Shown piece after piece: positions 39,923 to 51,133 of a stretch of DNA of 64,000 bases. Source of the DNA: Aristolochia californica. Its lineage: Eukaryota > Streptophyta > Magnoliopsida > Piperales > Aristolochiaceae. The first letter of the stretch is position 1, and each line of letters begins with the position of its first letter. The stretch spans positions 25,353,237 to 25,417,236 of the forward strand of contig JARWKL010000009.1 in assembly GCA_029961685.1 (NCBI GenBank), in the 5' to 3' direction. The position numbers and the translations under genes are program-made. Under the pieces are notes generated by a model. That model searched no databases, had not been told where the DNA came from, and saw only the letters and a program-made list of their open reading frames with translations.

Positions 39923-42330
39923 TTCCATGCCGTTTACTCTGATTTTTGTGTTCTCTGCGTTGATTAGTTGGGTGGAACGAAGAAGGGGACGGATGAAATA
40001 TCCAAATCACCCTGATAAAATTTTCTCCTCACTTTCCATTTTATTTTCTTTTCTCTCCAAAATCTTTGATTATTAGAGACATTTTTTTAACTAAAAGAGA
40101 AAATGGCTTTCCATTTTTTCTCTCTCCATGATTCTATGCAGCCAAACAACTGAAAATCACTTTCATTTTCCTTTTATTTTATTTTGATTGTTACCGTGAG
40201 AGAAGTCTTTTTTTCTCTTCTTAAATGAGATCTCGTATAGTTATAACAAATTGTAATTTTTTGCTAAACTAATGGGAATCCGTAATAATCGACTTGTTGA
40301 CTCCTGTCAAACAGTAACTACCAATCGTAAACGAGTTACATTCAAATTACTTTCCTGCCACACACCAAAAGAGTCTCTTTTGACCGAAAATGGCTACTTG
40401 AAGAAGAAAGCAACGACGACTATACCCTGAAACGTCAACCTTCAAACGTCCACATTTCCTGCAGCAAATGGAGCACCATTTAATTTGTTTCCCCGACTCC
40501 ATCCCTGTAGAACTAGGATCGTTTCAAATCATAGCTGGATGACAGGACCCAACATTTGATCTGAGAAGACGCAGAGCAGATCTCAGAGTCTCTCGTGCCT
40601 CCTTACTTCAGTAGAAGCTCTGATATCTGTTGCTTTATGCTGCGTTTTCTATGCTTCCTCGTTACGACAAGCAGTTTAGGACAAAACTAAAAAAAAGAAG
40701 TTTTAAATGAAAAGGCAGCAGTCCAGAAAACAGTTTCTAGTTACTGTAGGGTGTAAGCTACATAAGATTTCAGACGATCTTCACCTCTCTGAAGCAGTTG
40801 CTTGTTCCAGAACCTCGTTTTGTGTTCAGACTTAGAAACTTAAAACACACTTGGGCATTTGCAATCCGAACTATCAACTCGAAATTAGCGAGATCAGAGA
40901 TGCAACCAAAAGCGAGTCAACCTGTTTGTCATTTGATTGACATCATGGATTACAGTTATTTAATGTTCATTAAGTTCTGAGGCACAGAGGCTGAATTAAA
41001 GTGGAGGAGACGACTGGAGTACTCCTGAGTCAGAAAACCCACCTCTTCCTTCCCTAACCTTCCTACGTAAGTGGATAAGGTGAGTGTTTACAGAGAAATC
41101 ATCCATTCTGTCCCCTTCTACAACTTCTGATTATGAAAAGGTGTTTTTGTTGGTGTGATAGTAATTGAAGAGTTATTGATGTCCATCATATCCTTCTCTT
41201 TAAAGTGCTTGCCTGTTTATCCAGTACTATTTGTTGATGTTTATTTGCTAAACATCTCTTGGTTCATTAATGGTTACCTAATAAGATTAAAACAGTATAA
41301 AAGAGAACAGATTTGAGCAAATATGAAATGAAAAGTGTCGAACGTGGTGGAAGAGATGCTTGTCGCTTTGTTTGGGAAGCTAGAGTGATTATCATTAAGG
41401 AAATAAAAAAACGTAAATTTTGATCAGCGGACCCTGGATCACGTCAAGAACCAAAAATTCCAATAATCATACACGAATCATCACTTTCTTCACGGGTTGG
41501 CCAGAGCAAGAACGCAGCTTCACAGAGGCCGATGTAGTCCTCCCTCTTTCTCACCAGTCTCTGTGTCTCTACTAGGAAGTCTACTCTGGAGTCTGGGCAG
41601 CTGCTATTCTGAGGTCTTTGAGAAACGCGACATGGCATTCCTTCTGCAACGACGAAGGCAGAGAGAAAAGCAATTCACAAGGAAACAATAAATTAAAGCC
41701 CGTCTCTGCACTGTACTGAAGTTGCATCAGCGACCAGGCGATAACCTTCATTATTCAATTCTTCGCGCCATCTAAAAACTCCGTCTCTCACCTCTTTAAA
41801 TGCAAAGCATCCCAAATTAGGAATCCAATCCGTTCGGTACAGCAACGAATCAAAACCACCTCTCAATTCTCTCAACAACCAACTTGCAGAGATTTAATTT
41901 CACGGTCCTTCTTTTCTCTGGTCTTTCGCGAAAAGAAGAGAGATCGACTCAAGAAGAAATCTGAAAATGCAAATAAGAAGCAAAGCCACCGGCGAAGCAG
42001 GGGTGTGCAGATCATTTCCTTTCTGGGTTCGTATTGATGCAACCTTTCCTGATGCCGAACGACACAACAGTTAGGATGGCTCCGCTCTCGTCTTCCTTCC
42101 GTGCTTCCGTGACAGATTGCTGTAAGAAAGTGTTTTACTCCCCAAAAATCAAAATCCGATATTTTTTTCCTCGACTGAGGACAATAGCAAGTTTGATAAA
42201 GCTTTAGAAACCAAAAATAATACAAGAATCACCAAGGCATGCATTTACTTGGATATATCTTTTGAATTTGAAAAAGAAAAGTGAGGAAAGAGTCCAATAA
42301 GGATGTTTCCATCAAAATCGTTTTACATGT
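39923..42330. other. Low-copy intergenic DNA
   Basis: Base composition is less AT-skewed than the surrounding repeats and I see no TE hallmark. Short open frames (40798-40980, 41497-41691, 41872-42225) have no recognisable domains. Part may be the 3' flank of the CLE gene or the decayed remainder of the MATE locus. Confidence 0.5.
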
Positions 42331-42530
42331 ATGAACAAAGCTGAAGTATATTTCACCCTGCCATGGAGAAAGGAAACCCACTTCTTTTGCAGACATCGTG
42401 AATAAGAATAACGATCATATGAAATTTGATATGAACAAAGCTGAAGTAAATTTGACCCTGCCATGGAGAAAGGAAACCCACTTCTTTTGCAGACATCGTG
42501 AATCAGAATAACGACCATATGAAATTTGAT
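42331..42530. repeat. Two 100-bp tandem units
   Basis: Units 42331-42430 and 42431-42530 are equal in length and differ at about five positions. Each begins ATGAACAAAGCTGAAGTA and ends CATATGAAATTTGAT. They lie about 250 bp downstream of the CLE stop codon. Confidence 0.95.
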
Positions 42531-42777
42531 AAAATTTCAAAACTGAAACACGATAGAGTAAAAGTTTTGAGTTTTCAGACTACAAAGAAGAATAGGAACA
42601 AAAAATTATACTTCTGAAGTTTTCTATTTTTCTATCTCATCAATATCGATAGGAAGCTCGACAAGCGTAAAGAAGAAACTCTACATAGATCCTCTTTCTA
42701 TTCTTCATCTTCGCTTTCTTCATCATCATCTTCTTCCTGTACTAGTGTTACTCAACTGTTTTCTTCTTTGTGTTGCT
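42531..42777 (-). other. Downstream flank of the CLE gene
   Basis: This probably contains the 3' untranslated region of the minus-strand CLE gene. It includes a GAAGAAGATGATGATGAAGA-type purine run on the minus strand (about 42720). No clear polyadenylation signal can be fixed by eye. Confidence 0.4.
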
Positions 42778-43038
42778 CTACCTGTTGTGTAATGGATTGG
42801 GGCCTGTCGGCACTAGTCGTTTGTCATCCGAAAGAGTAGAGTTCTCTATGCCGAGCATGTAATTGCAGAAATTGAGCTTCTTCGACGCGCATTCCTCAGC
42901 TAAAGTAGCGGCAATTGAACCTTTTGAGGTCTTCCGTCGGTCCACCCTCAGGACCTCACCTGAGATCTCTCTAGCAATCGCATGTGATCCCATAATCAAC
43001 AAACACAACACCACAGTGAACCTCACGCACCACCTCAT
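42778..43038 (-). CDS. CLE (CLAVATA3/ESR-related) peptide precursor
   Basis: CLE genes encode small secreted precursors cut to 12-13-residue signals read by leucine-rich-repeat receptor kinases such as CLV1/BAM. The 86-residue product has a hydrophobic signal peptide (about residues 3-22, FTVVLCLLIMGSHA), a variable basic and Ser-rich middle, and the CLE motif RLVPTGPNPLHN at residues 74-85, one residue from the C-terminus. The motif keeps the conserved Arg1, Pro4, Gly6, Pro7, Pro9, Leu10, His11 and Asn12, and resembles the CLE9/CLE10-type peptide, with Thr at position 5. It is a single uninterrupted exon, typical of the family. The start chosen is the ATG at 43036-43038, which has A at -3; a longer open frame reaches back to a TTG. 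It is the only intact host gene seen in the window. Confidence 0.9.
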   Translation of the reverse strand: MRWCVRFTVVLCLLIMGSHAIAREISGEVLRVDRRKTSKGSIAATLAEECASKKLNFCNYMLGIENSTLSDDKRLVPTGPNPLHNR

Positions 43039-43186
43039 CTTGCCCAATTAGATATACGGAAGGGAAGCAAGAAAGAGACACAACCCACCTGCATAAAAAG
43101 GCTAGAAAAGCGAGGGAAGATTTGAGAGAGAAAGAAGCTGAACGGTTTGAAGGCAAAAGGAATACGGAGAGCCAAAAAGTGGCCAT
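43039..43186 (-). promoter_or_regulatory. CLE 5' leader with overlapping upstream ORF
   Basis: An upstream ATG at 43184-43186 opens a 71-codon frame (MATFWLSVFLL...) that runs past the CLE ATG in a different frame and ends at 42971. If the transcript begins above 43186, this would reduce CLE translation. The transcription start and a TATA box cannot be fixed by eye. Confidence 0.35.
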
Positions 43187-43907
43187 TTACTGAGGTACCT
43201 TGGATTTACAGTCCCTTCCGATACATCCACATCCTGGGTCAGAAAGCCTACCAAACCGCATTAAAGGCACTTCAATTTTCTAGCCGTAAGCGCAAAATGG
43301 ATACGTTTGAGCAAAGCAAATAGTAATGGACGCTGGCCATTCTATTCTCAGCGTTTTCTCTAAAACAGTTGAGATGGTCGAAAGGGGTTTTCTATGCGTT
43401 TCCTCTTGCTGCACACCTCTGGTAGCGAGAGCTTCTCCTAATTCCTTTTTATTTTTTCCTTCTTTAACATTGTTGAGAGGAATCTGGAACCGAGTTTCGG
43501 CCATACTGCACACCAGATGGGTAGATTGAAGGTCCTTGGCTCAACTTTCCTGCGTTTTTGTTTCTTCTCCAGCAACTTAGAAGGAAATCTAAGACTCGGC
43601 TGTGTATTCTTTCTCGTTTTTGCTCGATACTTGGTAACGGAAAAAAACGAGAAGCAAATTCTGCAGCCTATTTTGAGAATGATAAAAGCAAACTCTGCTG
43701 TTTGGGTTCGATTTAGATGCTACCCATGATACCCCATGACACTCTTTAGTCAGTATAATTCTTACTGTATTTTGGGAATTAAATGTCTAGAAACAAAAAC
43801 TTAAAGTTATATTAAAAAAAGAGGATATTTAAAGAAATCTGAGTATTGACCAAGTTATATTAAAAAAATAGATTTTACTAATTTGAAGTACTCCAAAATT
43901 AGTATAC
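43187..43907. other. Upstream region of CLE gene, no other gene seen
   Basis: The first 500 bp should contain the CLE promoter. Short open frames at 43280-43513 and 43326-43529 overlap on opposite strands and match nothing I recognise. Beyond about 43740 the sequence becomes AT-rich. Confidence 0.45.
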
Positions 43908-44689
43908 TTAAGGGGTTAGTCAACAAACTTAAAATTTGAAGTTCATTTTCATCTTCTGCTTCAAATTCATTTCATTCATCTATATGAATTTCATCTTCAA
44001 ACTTGGTGTTAATGTGGAGGAGTTCATGTGCATTGGCAAACAATTTTAAGTGTTAGTGCCTCAAAATAAGAAAAATATCAAAAACAAGAGAATGAGTAAA
44101 TTGTAACAGTATACTTAATTAAAACATAATACTTAAACCCCAAATTAGGTAAAATAAATATGATTACTACACAAATAAGTAATTTAATGTATAATTAAAA
44201 TATATTAATATACTAATTAATTAAATTAGATATTATATTCTTTAATGATTGCATTTTATTGTACATTAATACAGTATTTACGTGAGCCAATTAACTGTGC
44301 ACCTGATTAATTATAAAAAATAACGTTAGCATAAACAAATATAATAAATTCAAGAAGGAGTGAAGGAAGGGAGGTCCCCCCATCTCATTTTCTCCTATTA
44401 GAAATATATTACAATAGATAACAGGGTATTCACAATCCTAATAGAATTAGAAGTCCTCACGCCACAAAGAAAACAAGGCAACAGAAGAAAACCCCAATCT
44501 CACTCTGCGTCCAAGATTATCCTCCACAGGACATCGCTCACTTCAAAGTAGCAATTCAAATGGAAAATTCATCAATGACATTTTCTGCTTTTATGGGTGT
44601 CGGCGATGAGGGGCGCATACAATTTAAATTGGACTTATAAGTTGTAGTATGGTTTAAGACTCTTAGAGATGGTGGGTTTCAGGCTCTCT

Positions 44690-44990
44690 TTTTTCCCTTC
44701 ATTATCCCCTCGCTGGCTTTCTCCTTGAGTGTGAACAACTCTGCTTCTTCTTCTGTCGATTGAAAAGCAAGGTGTGTCAAAATACTGTTGAGCAATTGGG
44801 TCCCTCGTAGAGCATTAGTCAAGGGCAAATGACCCCAGAGGCGTGTTGTCTTTCATCTCCCACAAAAATTCATCAGGAAAGGCTCTGTAGTTGTATTGCT
44901 CCACTTTGGTGTCGAGCTTCTTCATCCACCAAACCCTTATAAATAAATTGGTGAAATCTCTCCCTAACTTTTCCCATATCCTTTCCTGAA
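44690..44990 (-). pseudogene. Coding-like segment of unknown origin inside TIR element
   Basis: The minus strand reads a protein-like sequence beginning near 44990 (ERIWEKLGRDFTNLFIRVWW, KLDTKVEQYNYRAFPDEFLW, then DNTPLGSFALD), followed by a stop and FDTPCFSIDRRRSRV. Amino-acid composition and the rarity of stops suggest that it was once coding. I do not recognise the protein. It could be a host-gene fragment acquired by the element. Confidence 0.4.
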
Positions 44991-44993
44991 CAT

Positions 44994-46001
44994 TATGGGG
45001 GGGTTAGTCCACAATGAACTTGAATTGAAGTAAAAAATTGAATTGAACTTAAATGAATTGATTCAACTTCAACTCATCCTTGGGTGTTAGTGTAGACGAG
45101 TTCAAGTGCACTGGAAAACAGATTCCAGTGTTAGTGCTCCCAAATGAAAAGTATGATATAAACAAGAGAATGAGTAACTTTTTATAATATACTTAAATAG
45201 AACATATACCTAAATAGATAATTAACCAAAATAAACTTGGTTACTACACTTATAAGTGATTTAACGTGTGGTATTAAAATATGTTAATATCCTAATTAAT
45301 GAAAAATTATATTATATTATTTAATGATAATAGTTTATTATAAATTAATACAATAATTACATGTGACTAGAATAAATGATTAAAAATTAATAAAAAAGTA
45401 AAAAAAACAGAAGCGCATATAATAAATAAATACATTATTTTGTAATAACATAAGAAATATTTTAACATTAAAACTCACTAATTTAATATAATAATAATAA
45501 ATTAAATATAATAAATAAATAAATATATTTATCAATAATATAATATATATTTTTATGTATTAATAATTAATAATATATTGTCACAAAATTTAAAACCATT
45601 GTTTTAATTAATTATTCAATGGGATAATTAAACCAAAACAATTTATCAAATATTTATTTTAAAAATATTTTAATTATGACTATTAAATCACTAATTTAAT
45701 ATAGTAATTATAAAATAAATATATTACATAAATAAAAATAGAGAGTGAAGACGAGAGGAAGAAGATGGGGCAAAAAAAATTGTCAAGAGAAGAAGGCCCA
45801 AGGAGAAGGAGAGGAGAATAGTGAGGAAAGTGGTTGATTCACAAAATAGATATGAATCAACTTTCCCCCGTTTTTGCCTGAGCGAATGAAATGGTATAAT
45901 CTCACTTCAATTAAATTCTTTCTACACTAACGCCATTATTTGATGAACTAGGTAATGTGGGGGGAATTCATTCCACTTCATTGTGGACTAATCCCCCCTA
46001 T
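44994..46001. mobile_element. Nested TIR element of the same type
   Basis: Ends are GGGGGGGTTAGTCCACAATG (44997) and its inverse CATTGTGGACTAATCCCCCC (to 45998), flanked by TAT on both sides. About 380 bp of its left arm is a diverged direct repeat of the outer element's left arm (43920-44310 versus 45010-45370), so the two belong to related families. The interior is AT-rich and non-coding. Confidence 0.72.
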
Positions 46002-46652
46002 ATCTGAATTTGTTGTCATTGTTCTTGCGCCAGAGCCTGTCAATAGTCTGGAGATCCAACTCAGATATAAACAAATATAATAGAAATGATAGAAATCAAA
46101 ATGGGGGTAATCGAAGGAAATTGGAAGGTATTTGGGGGGAAAAAGAGAATAGCGACAGGGAAAAGGGAGTGGGAGGTCGAGAGGGAGATGGGATGGAGGC
46201 CAAGAGGGATAAGGGAAAGGAAGGCCAAGAGAGATAAGAGAGAGGGAGAAGCGAGCAGGAGGCCGAGAGGGAGAGCGAGTGCGAGAGAGAGAGAGGGAGG
46301 CCGAGAGGAATCGCTATGAGAGGAAGAAGGGAAAGGGAGGCCGAGAGGGAGGAAAAAAATTTGGAGGAAGAAGAGACGAGGGAAGAAGGAGACCAAGAGG
46401 GAAGAGTGCGGGAGAGAGACTGAAAAAAATTTTGACGAGGGTTCGAGTCGTCCCGTCCACTTCATTCGGATGATTCGCAATATACTACAAAATTTGGATT
46501 CTAGAAATTAAACCATGGAGATGATTTTTGGGTTCATCTGATTCATCATCAACATGAATGGAGCGTTGGTGCTCCACTAATGACGTCCAGAGATGAATTG
46601 AGTAATGCAGCTGAACTTCATCTCCTACATCAAGTTGACTAACCCCCCTTTA

Positions 46653-47193
46653 ATGAGGCATGAATGCTACCAACAATCAATTTACAACAATATGACCAAT
46701 TGTTATTCAAATCCATTATCTTTTTATTCTTATTTTCCTCACATATAAAAATTTATTTTAGAGTGATGAATTGAAGTTTGTGAGTAAGCTATGAACGTCG
46801 GAAGCTACATAATCCAGAGGTTGAATGAAACTTTTTAACTTAAAATAATTCCAAGAAAAAGGGCAACACTTGGTTGATAAAAATCCAAATTATTTTTTAA
46901 GCTGTCTCACTTTATGTAAAATAGAAAGATATTTATGCATGATATTTTCATTTACTATTTATGTTTTACTTTCCATAAAATGTTGGGAAGAGCAAAATTG
47001 TTTGTTTAGTATATTTGAGTTAGAAATTAAGTTTCCCATAAGGATTTCACTATCTTTCAAATTAAAATCTCTCTTGTTACAAGTAAGTTTAAAGTTTTTG
47101 GAGATACTTCATTTAGTTTTGCACCCAAACAAAACCAAATTACCCATTCAACTTTTCTTTTAATTTGAGATTATTAACCCAGGTTGAAAGTGT
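46653..47193. other. AT-rich intergenic stretch
   Basis: An open frame at 46870-47163 shows no recognisable domain and has low-complexity AT-driven composition. Nothing else is supported. Confidence 0.45.
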
Positions 47194-47532
47194 TGTTCAA
47201 TTTCTAGGGCATTCTCATAATCTTTACAAAGATAGAAGAATAAAAAAAGATAGAGAAGAAAGAAAAGAGGAGAATAGGAAGAGACATAAATAAGCAAAGA
47301 AGAGAGGGTAGAGCTAAATACTCTAACGCATGCCCCCATGTCTCTATTTATAGTTGAAAAGTGATTATTACTATGCCAATGATACCCTTAGGTCTACACC
47401 TCTAAAGAGAGAAAAAAAAAGACATAAAAGAACATACACCAGCTTGTATAATTATAAAGTCATGCGACCTCTTATTAGAGAATTATCCTATTTACTTTAA
47501 GGCTACCCAACACACTTAGGTGTCTTTTAACA
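47194..47532 (-). mobile_element. Minus-strand copia-type LTR (339 bp)
   Basis: On the minus strand an AACTTGAGGGGGAG polypurine tract (47533-47546) precedes TGTTAAAAGACACC. The LTR ends ...AGAAATTGAACA. A paralogous LTR is at 57128-57462. The element body that should follow at higher coordinates is not recognisable. Confidence 0.75.
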
Positions 47533-48696
47533 CTCCCCCTCAAGTTGGTGTTTTTAACTTCAACTTGTAAAAAACCTTGGTCAAGAAACTTGTGTATTTG
47601 AAAAGTTCTAATTTTGTGTGGCTTAAAAACGAAATTTTGATTGTTTTGCCTTGATTCATTTATTTATTGTTCACAATTTACTTGTATCCTTCATCATGTT
47701 CTCATCTTATTCACCCTCTTACATGGATATGTTGATCATATAAAATTTGATTACCATAGCAAGTACTATTCTTTATTGTTGGCTACCTCTTTCTTATACT
47801 TTTTTCACTAATTTTCCCCCTCAAGCTAGGGATCTCTTTGTTCTTTGCCAAGAGACCATGCTTGCACAAAATAATGGTGAGAAAAGAAAATTCACCCCTA
47901 ACTAAATGACAAAACTCCAACTCTAGTTTGAAATGGCTGCTCAAATTTAAACGCGATCCAACCAAATTTAGGTCAATGAAAAGAGTCTACTCATTGTTTA
48001 AAAGATAGCTCAAAATATCTCTTGGAAATAACAGTTGGTTAAAAAGAAAAGAAAATTTTTTTGAATTAAACTGGATGTTGGGGGCACTCTTTATCTTTTC
48101 GTAGGTAGTGGCTCTATAGGTATAATTTTGAAATTATTTAAAAATACTAATTAAAGAAAGTACTTTGAGTAATTAAGAGTGTGAATATAAATTATAACAG
48201 TTCTCATATTTTAAATAGAAGGAAATAAAAAATGTAGTTCTTTATAGTTCCTAATAAGGCGCACTTTTAGACCAATAGATGGATAAAGATATAGCAAATT
48301 TGACTCAAAAGGAACATAAAAAAATTCCTCTTTGTCCACGTATGATTGAGGAAAATTTTAAAAAAAATCAATAAGGAAAGTCTTGATGGAACATAAGAAT
48401 AGAAACTTTCTAAAAAAAGAATTCTCATGTAAGACAATTAGTATTAACACAACTTGACCAACTTGGAAAAAAATTAAGAAATAAATTCTAGAATAATGGG
48501 AGATTTAGAACACTAATATTTGGACTTTAGAATGAGGAAACAAGATTTTCTAATTCTAAATTTTCAGAATTTTTCAAAAATAAAAGTAAACTCATTACAA
48601 GAAGATAGAAAGAGGTGTACGAGGAAATTTGACTAAAGTTTTCTTTGAATTTAAGAACTCCTAATTAAAAATCAAAATTACCAATCATAAAAAAAG
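47533..48696. other. Unrecognised sequence next to LTR
   Basis: It is AT-rich with no intact frames. A second polypurine-like segment (minus strand CCTAGCTTGAGGGGGAAAA, about 47813-47831) hints at more decayed retroelement sequence. Nothing could be assigned. Confidence 0.4.
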
Positions 48697-50660
48697 GACT
48701 GGAGTTGAAAATTTCTCAAGTATAGTGGCAATTAGGGATGGCATCGAGCCGAGCCGAGCCGAGCCTAGGCTCGAGCCTAAAATTGTTATCAAACTTGAGC
48801 ATAATAATTGTAACCGAGTTCAAGCCGAGCTCGAGCTTCAACATTCATTTAAAACTTTCAAAAAATACATGTCTCGAGTTCCTGCTCCAACATACATTTA
48901 AAACTTTTTAAAAAATACATGTCAAATAAATTGTATATAAAATTATGCATACATTTTACATAAAATTGGGAAAGACCTCTACTTAAAATATGGCATAAGG
49001 GTGGCATCGAATCCAGCTGAGTATGAACCTTGTTCAAGCCGAGTTTGATTGAAATATTTTGAACTCGAGCTTGAGCTCTAGCCGAGTTCGAGCTTAATCT
49101 ACATTTAGTACTCTATATAAAATATATGTCAAATAAATTATATATAAAATTATGCATAGATTTAAAAAAATAAAAGAATGACAGGGGAGGTTCAGGATTG
49201 AATTTCAATAATGGATTAAAACACACCAATATTAATAATTTTTAATCCAAATATTGTCTAGCTTTTTTTGTAATTTTTGAATCAGGCCATATATTTACTA
49301 TGGCGTCCTTAGTGTCCCCCGATTGAAAATTTATATTCTAGGAAAAACTAGAAATATTTTTCCTATGATACATATTTCCAAAAAAACCTTTAAATAAAAT
49401 CCTATTACTATTAGTGACTTATTAGAAAATTACAAGAAATATTTTAAAATTTTCTTAGGAAAGTTAAATGGACCTCTTATTGCCTCTTCTAGGGAAATAA
49501 ATACAAATTAATAATCAATCTAATATATTACTATACATCGATAATTTTTTAAACAAATAAAAAGTCAAACACAAAATTGCAATGAAAATTACCTCATGCT
49601 AAAAGTATTACATCATCAACTGTCAAATACTTATTCAAAAATTTTCTATACGGTTTTCTAGCCCTTCTTGGCAAGAAAATCTTACTTAGAAAATTATATG
49701 ATTTTTTTAATAAGAATTTTCAATTAGAAAAATTATTTAAAAAAAACATGAGACACTAATAGTCCCTAGAAACTTATTTCTACTAAAATGTACTTTCAAT
49801 TTCTTCAAGAGCTATGAGGAAGGAGTGTTTAAGGAATTTTTTTTCACTTTATGATCTTGCACGTGTGAAATCCATCTTCGCACAGGGGGGGCGGGTAGAA
49901 ATAATTTCTTCCTTGAACTTAGGGGAGAAATTATTTCTCCCCTGATTCTGTTTTTTTGCCAAGACGACACGGAGGGAAGCAGGTTATGGCACCAGCGAGG
50001 ACCTATTGTCGGGGATGACGGCTACGATGGAGGCGGTGGCAACGGAAACAGAGGTGAAGGCGAGGGGAGAAAGAGGTTGAATGGACCGCTATAGAGGCGG
50101 TCGGCGAGCAGCTGTGGAAGGTGATAGAGGTTGTGACAACAACGAACGGGAGGGGTTCGACGGTGACGAGGGGAGGAAAAATTCCCACCTACCCCTCCCA
50201 GTTTTGACTCGGCCCGTTATCAAGCTGGCTCGCGAGCCATCGAGACGAACCTAGATTCTGTCGAGCTCGGCTCGTTAATTTAAACGAGTCGATCCCGGAC
50301 CAAATCGTATCGAGCCGAGCTTGAGCCCCTCAAGAGGCGGCTCGGTTCGAAGCCACCCCTAGTGGCAATGATATAAAATGTCTTCAATTCTTGTCCCTTT
50401 CCTCACTTCTTAAGGCAATGAGCATTGATGTAAATTGTGACATAATCAATATTATAAATAGATGTTAAGGGGGAGGATTAGGTATGTCACTTAACCCTAA
50501 TCCTCCTTCCTCTTTCACTCTCTTTCTATTAGTTGGACACTCCTCTCCCTCTTCTTCTTCCTTTTACTCTTCTCTCTTTTCTCTCGCTCACACTCGTTAC
50601 ATTCTTCTTCACCTAATATGGTTCTTTCACGTTAAACATCATGAGATCCTAAATCCAACA
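48697..50660 (+). mobile_element. Solo LTR of the Copia-7 family, interrupted by a hAT-type element
   Basis: The left piece (48697-48732) and right piece (50370-50660) together align with the Copia-7 LTRs, including the AGTATAGTGGCA segment, the GGAGGATTAGG block and the ATCCTAAATCCAACA end. The combined length after removal is about 327 bp, close to the 307 bp of the Copia-7 3' LTR. There is no primer-binding site after 50660, so it is a solo LTR. Confidence 0.8.
48725..50369. mobile_element. Non-autonomous hAT-type transposon, TSD GTGGCAAT
   Basis: The element spans 48733-50361 (1629 bp). Terminal inverted repeats are TAGGGATGGCATCGAGCCGA on the left and TAGGGGTGGCTTCGAACCGA on the minus strand at the right. 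The 8-bp flanks GTGGCAAT (48725-48732 and 50362-50369) are identical. TAGGGATG-type ends with an 8-bp duplication define hAT elements. Subterminal regions are rich in GAGCCGAGC and GAGCTCGAGC motifs, typical transposase-binding repeats. No transposase gene is present. Confidence 0.9.
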
Positions 50661-50843
50661 AACAAGATAAATGGGTACCAAAGAATTCAATTTTCACAAG
50701 CAACATACTTCTATCCTGACCATTGATAATTTCAATATTGATATCTTTCTCTAGAAAATTTGCATTGAGAAAAAATTTATTGAGTTATAAAATAGACTCA
50801 TAGAGATTTTTTTACATATAATTTTCTATATAAATTTTTTGGA

Positions 50844-51121
50844 TGTTGAGATCAAAGCATAGTGGCATGATGTTATTTAACTTTGTTTTTTGTCCCTTTC
50901 TGTCCCTTCTTAGGATAAAGGGTAATGATGTAATTATTGTTTCTCTTATTAATATAAATACATTAAGAGGGTGGATTAGGATGTCACTTAACCTAATCCT
51001 CCTCTCTCAAACTCTCTCAACTTTGGTTTCTCTCTTCTTCTCCCTCTCCACTTCATCTTTCGTTTCTTCTCTCTCTTGTGCTGATTATCTACAAAATTAT
51101 CACGGGATCCTAAATCCAACA
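50844..51121 (+). mobile_element. Copia-7 5' LTR
   Basis: It starts TGTTGAGATC (a few bases shorter than the 3' LTR start TGTTGGAAGTTAAG) and ends CCTAAATCCAACA. A TATA-like AATATAAATACATT lies near 50938. Confidence 0.88.
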
Positions 51122-51133
51122 TGGTATCAGAGC
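51122..51133 (+). promoter_or_regulatory. Copia-7 primer-binding site
   Basis: TGGTATCAGAGC abuts the LTR and is an exact match to the complement of the initiator tRNA-Met 3' end. Confidence 0.92.

Larger units (their letters stand above)
43908..46652. mobile_element. Non-autonomous TIR transposon, PIF/Harbinger-like, TSD TTA
   Basis: Terminal inverted repeats are AGGGGTTAGTCAAC at the left (43911) and AGGGGGGTTAGTCAACTT on the minus strand at the right (ending 46649). The flanks are TTA at 43908-43910 and 46650-46652. G-rich termini with a 3-bp TTA duplication are the PIF/Harbinger signature. No transposase is present. Inside lie a related nested element (44997-45998), a coding-like stretch on the minus strand (about 44690-44990) and a purine-rich tract (about 46090-46430). 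Confidence 0.72.

Noticed and set aside
42778..43047. CLE frame starting at TTG 43045-43047
   Set aside because: The extra three residues depend on a non-ATG start; the ATG at 43036-43038 gives a normal signal peptide and better start context.
46061..46480. 139-codon minus-strand frame rich in Leu, Ser and Pro
   Set aside because: It comes from a purine-rich tract inside the TIR element; open frames on both strands are expected from such composition.
50003..50188. 61-codon minus-strand frame in the hAT element
   Set aside because: GC-rich local composition only; no transposase motif.
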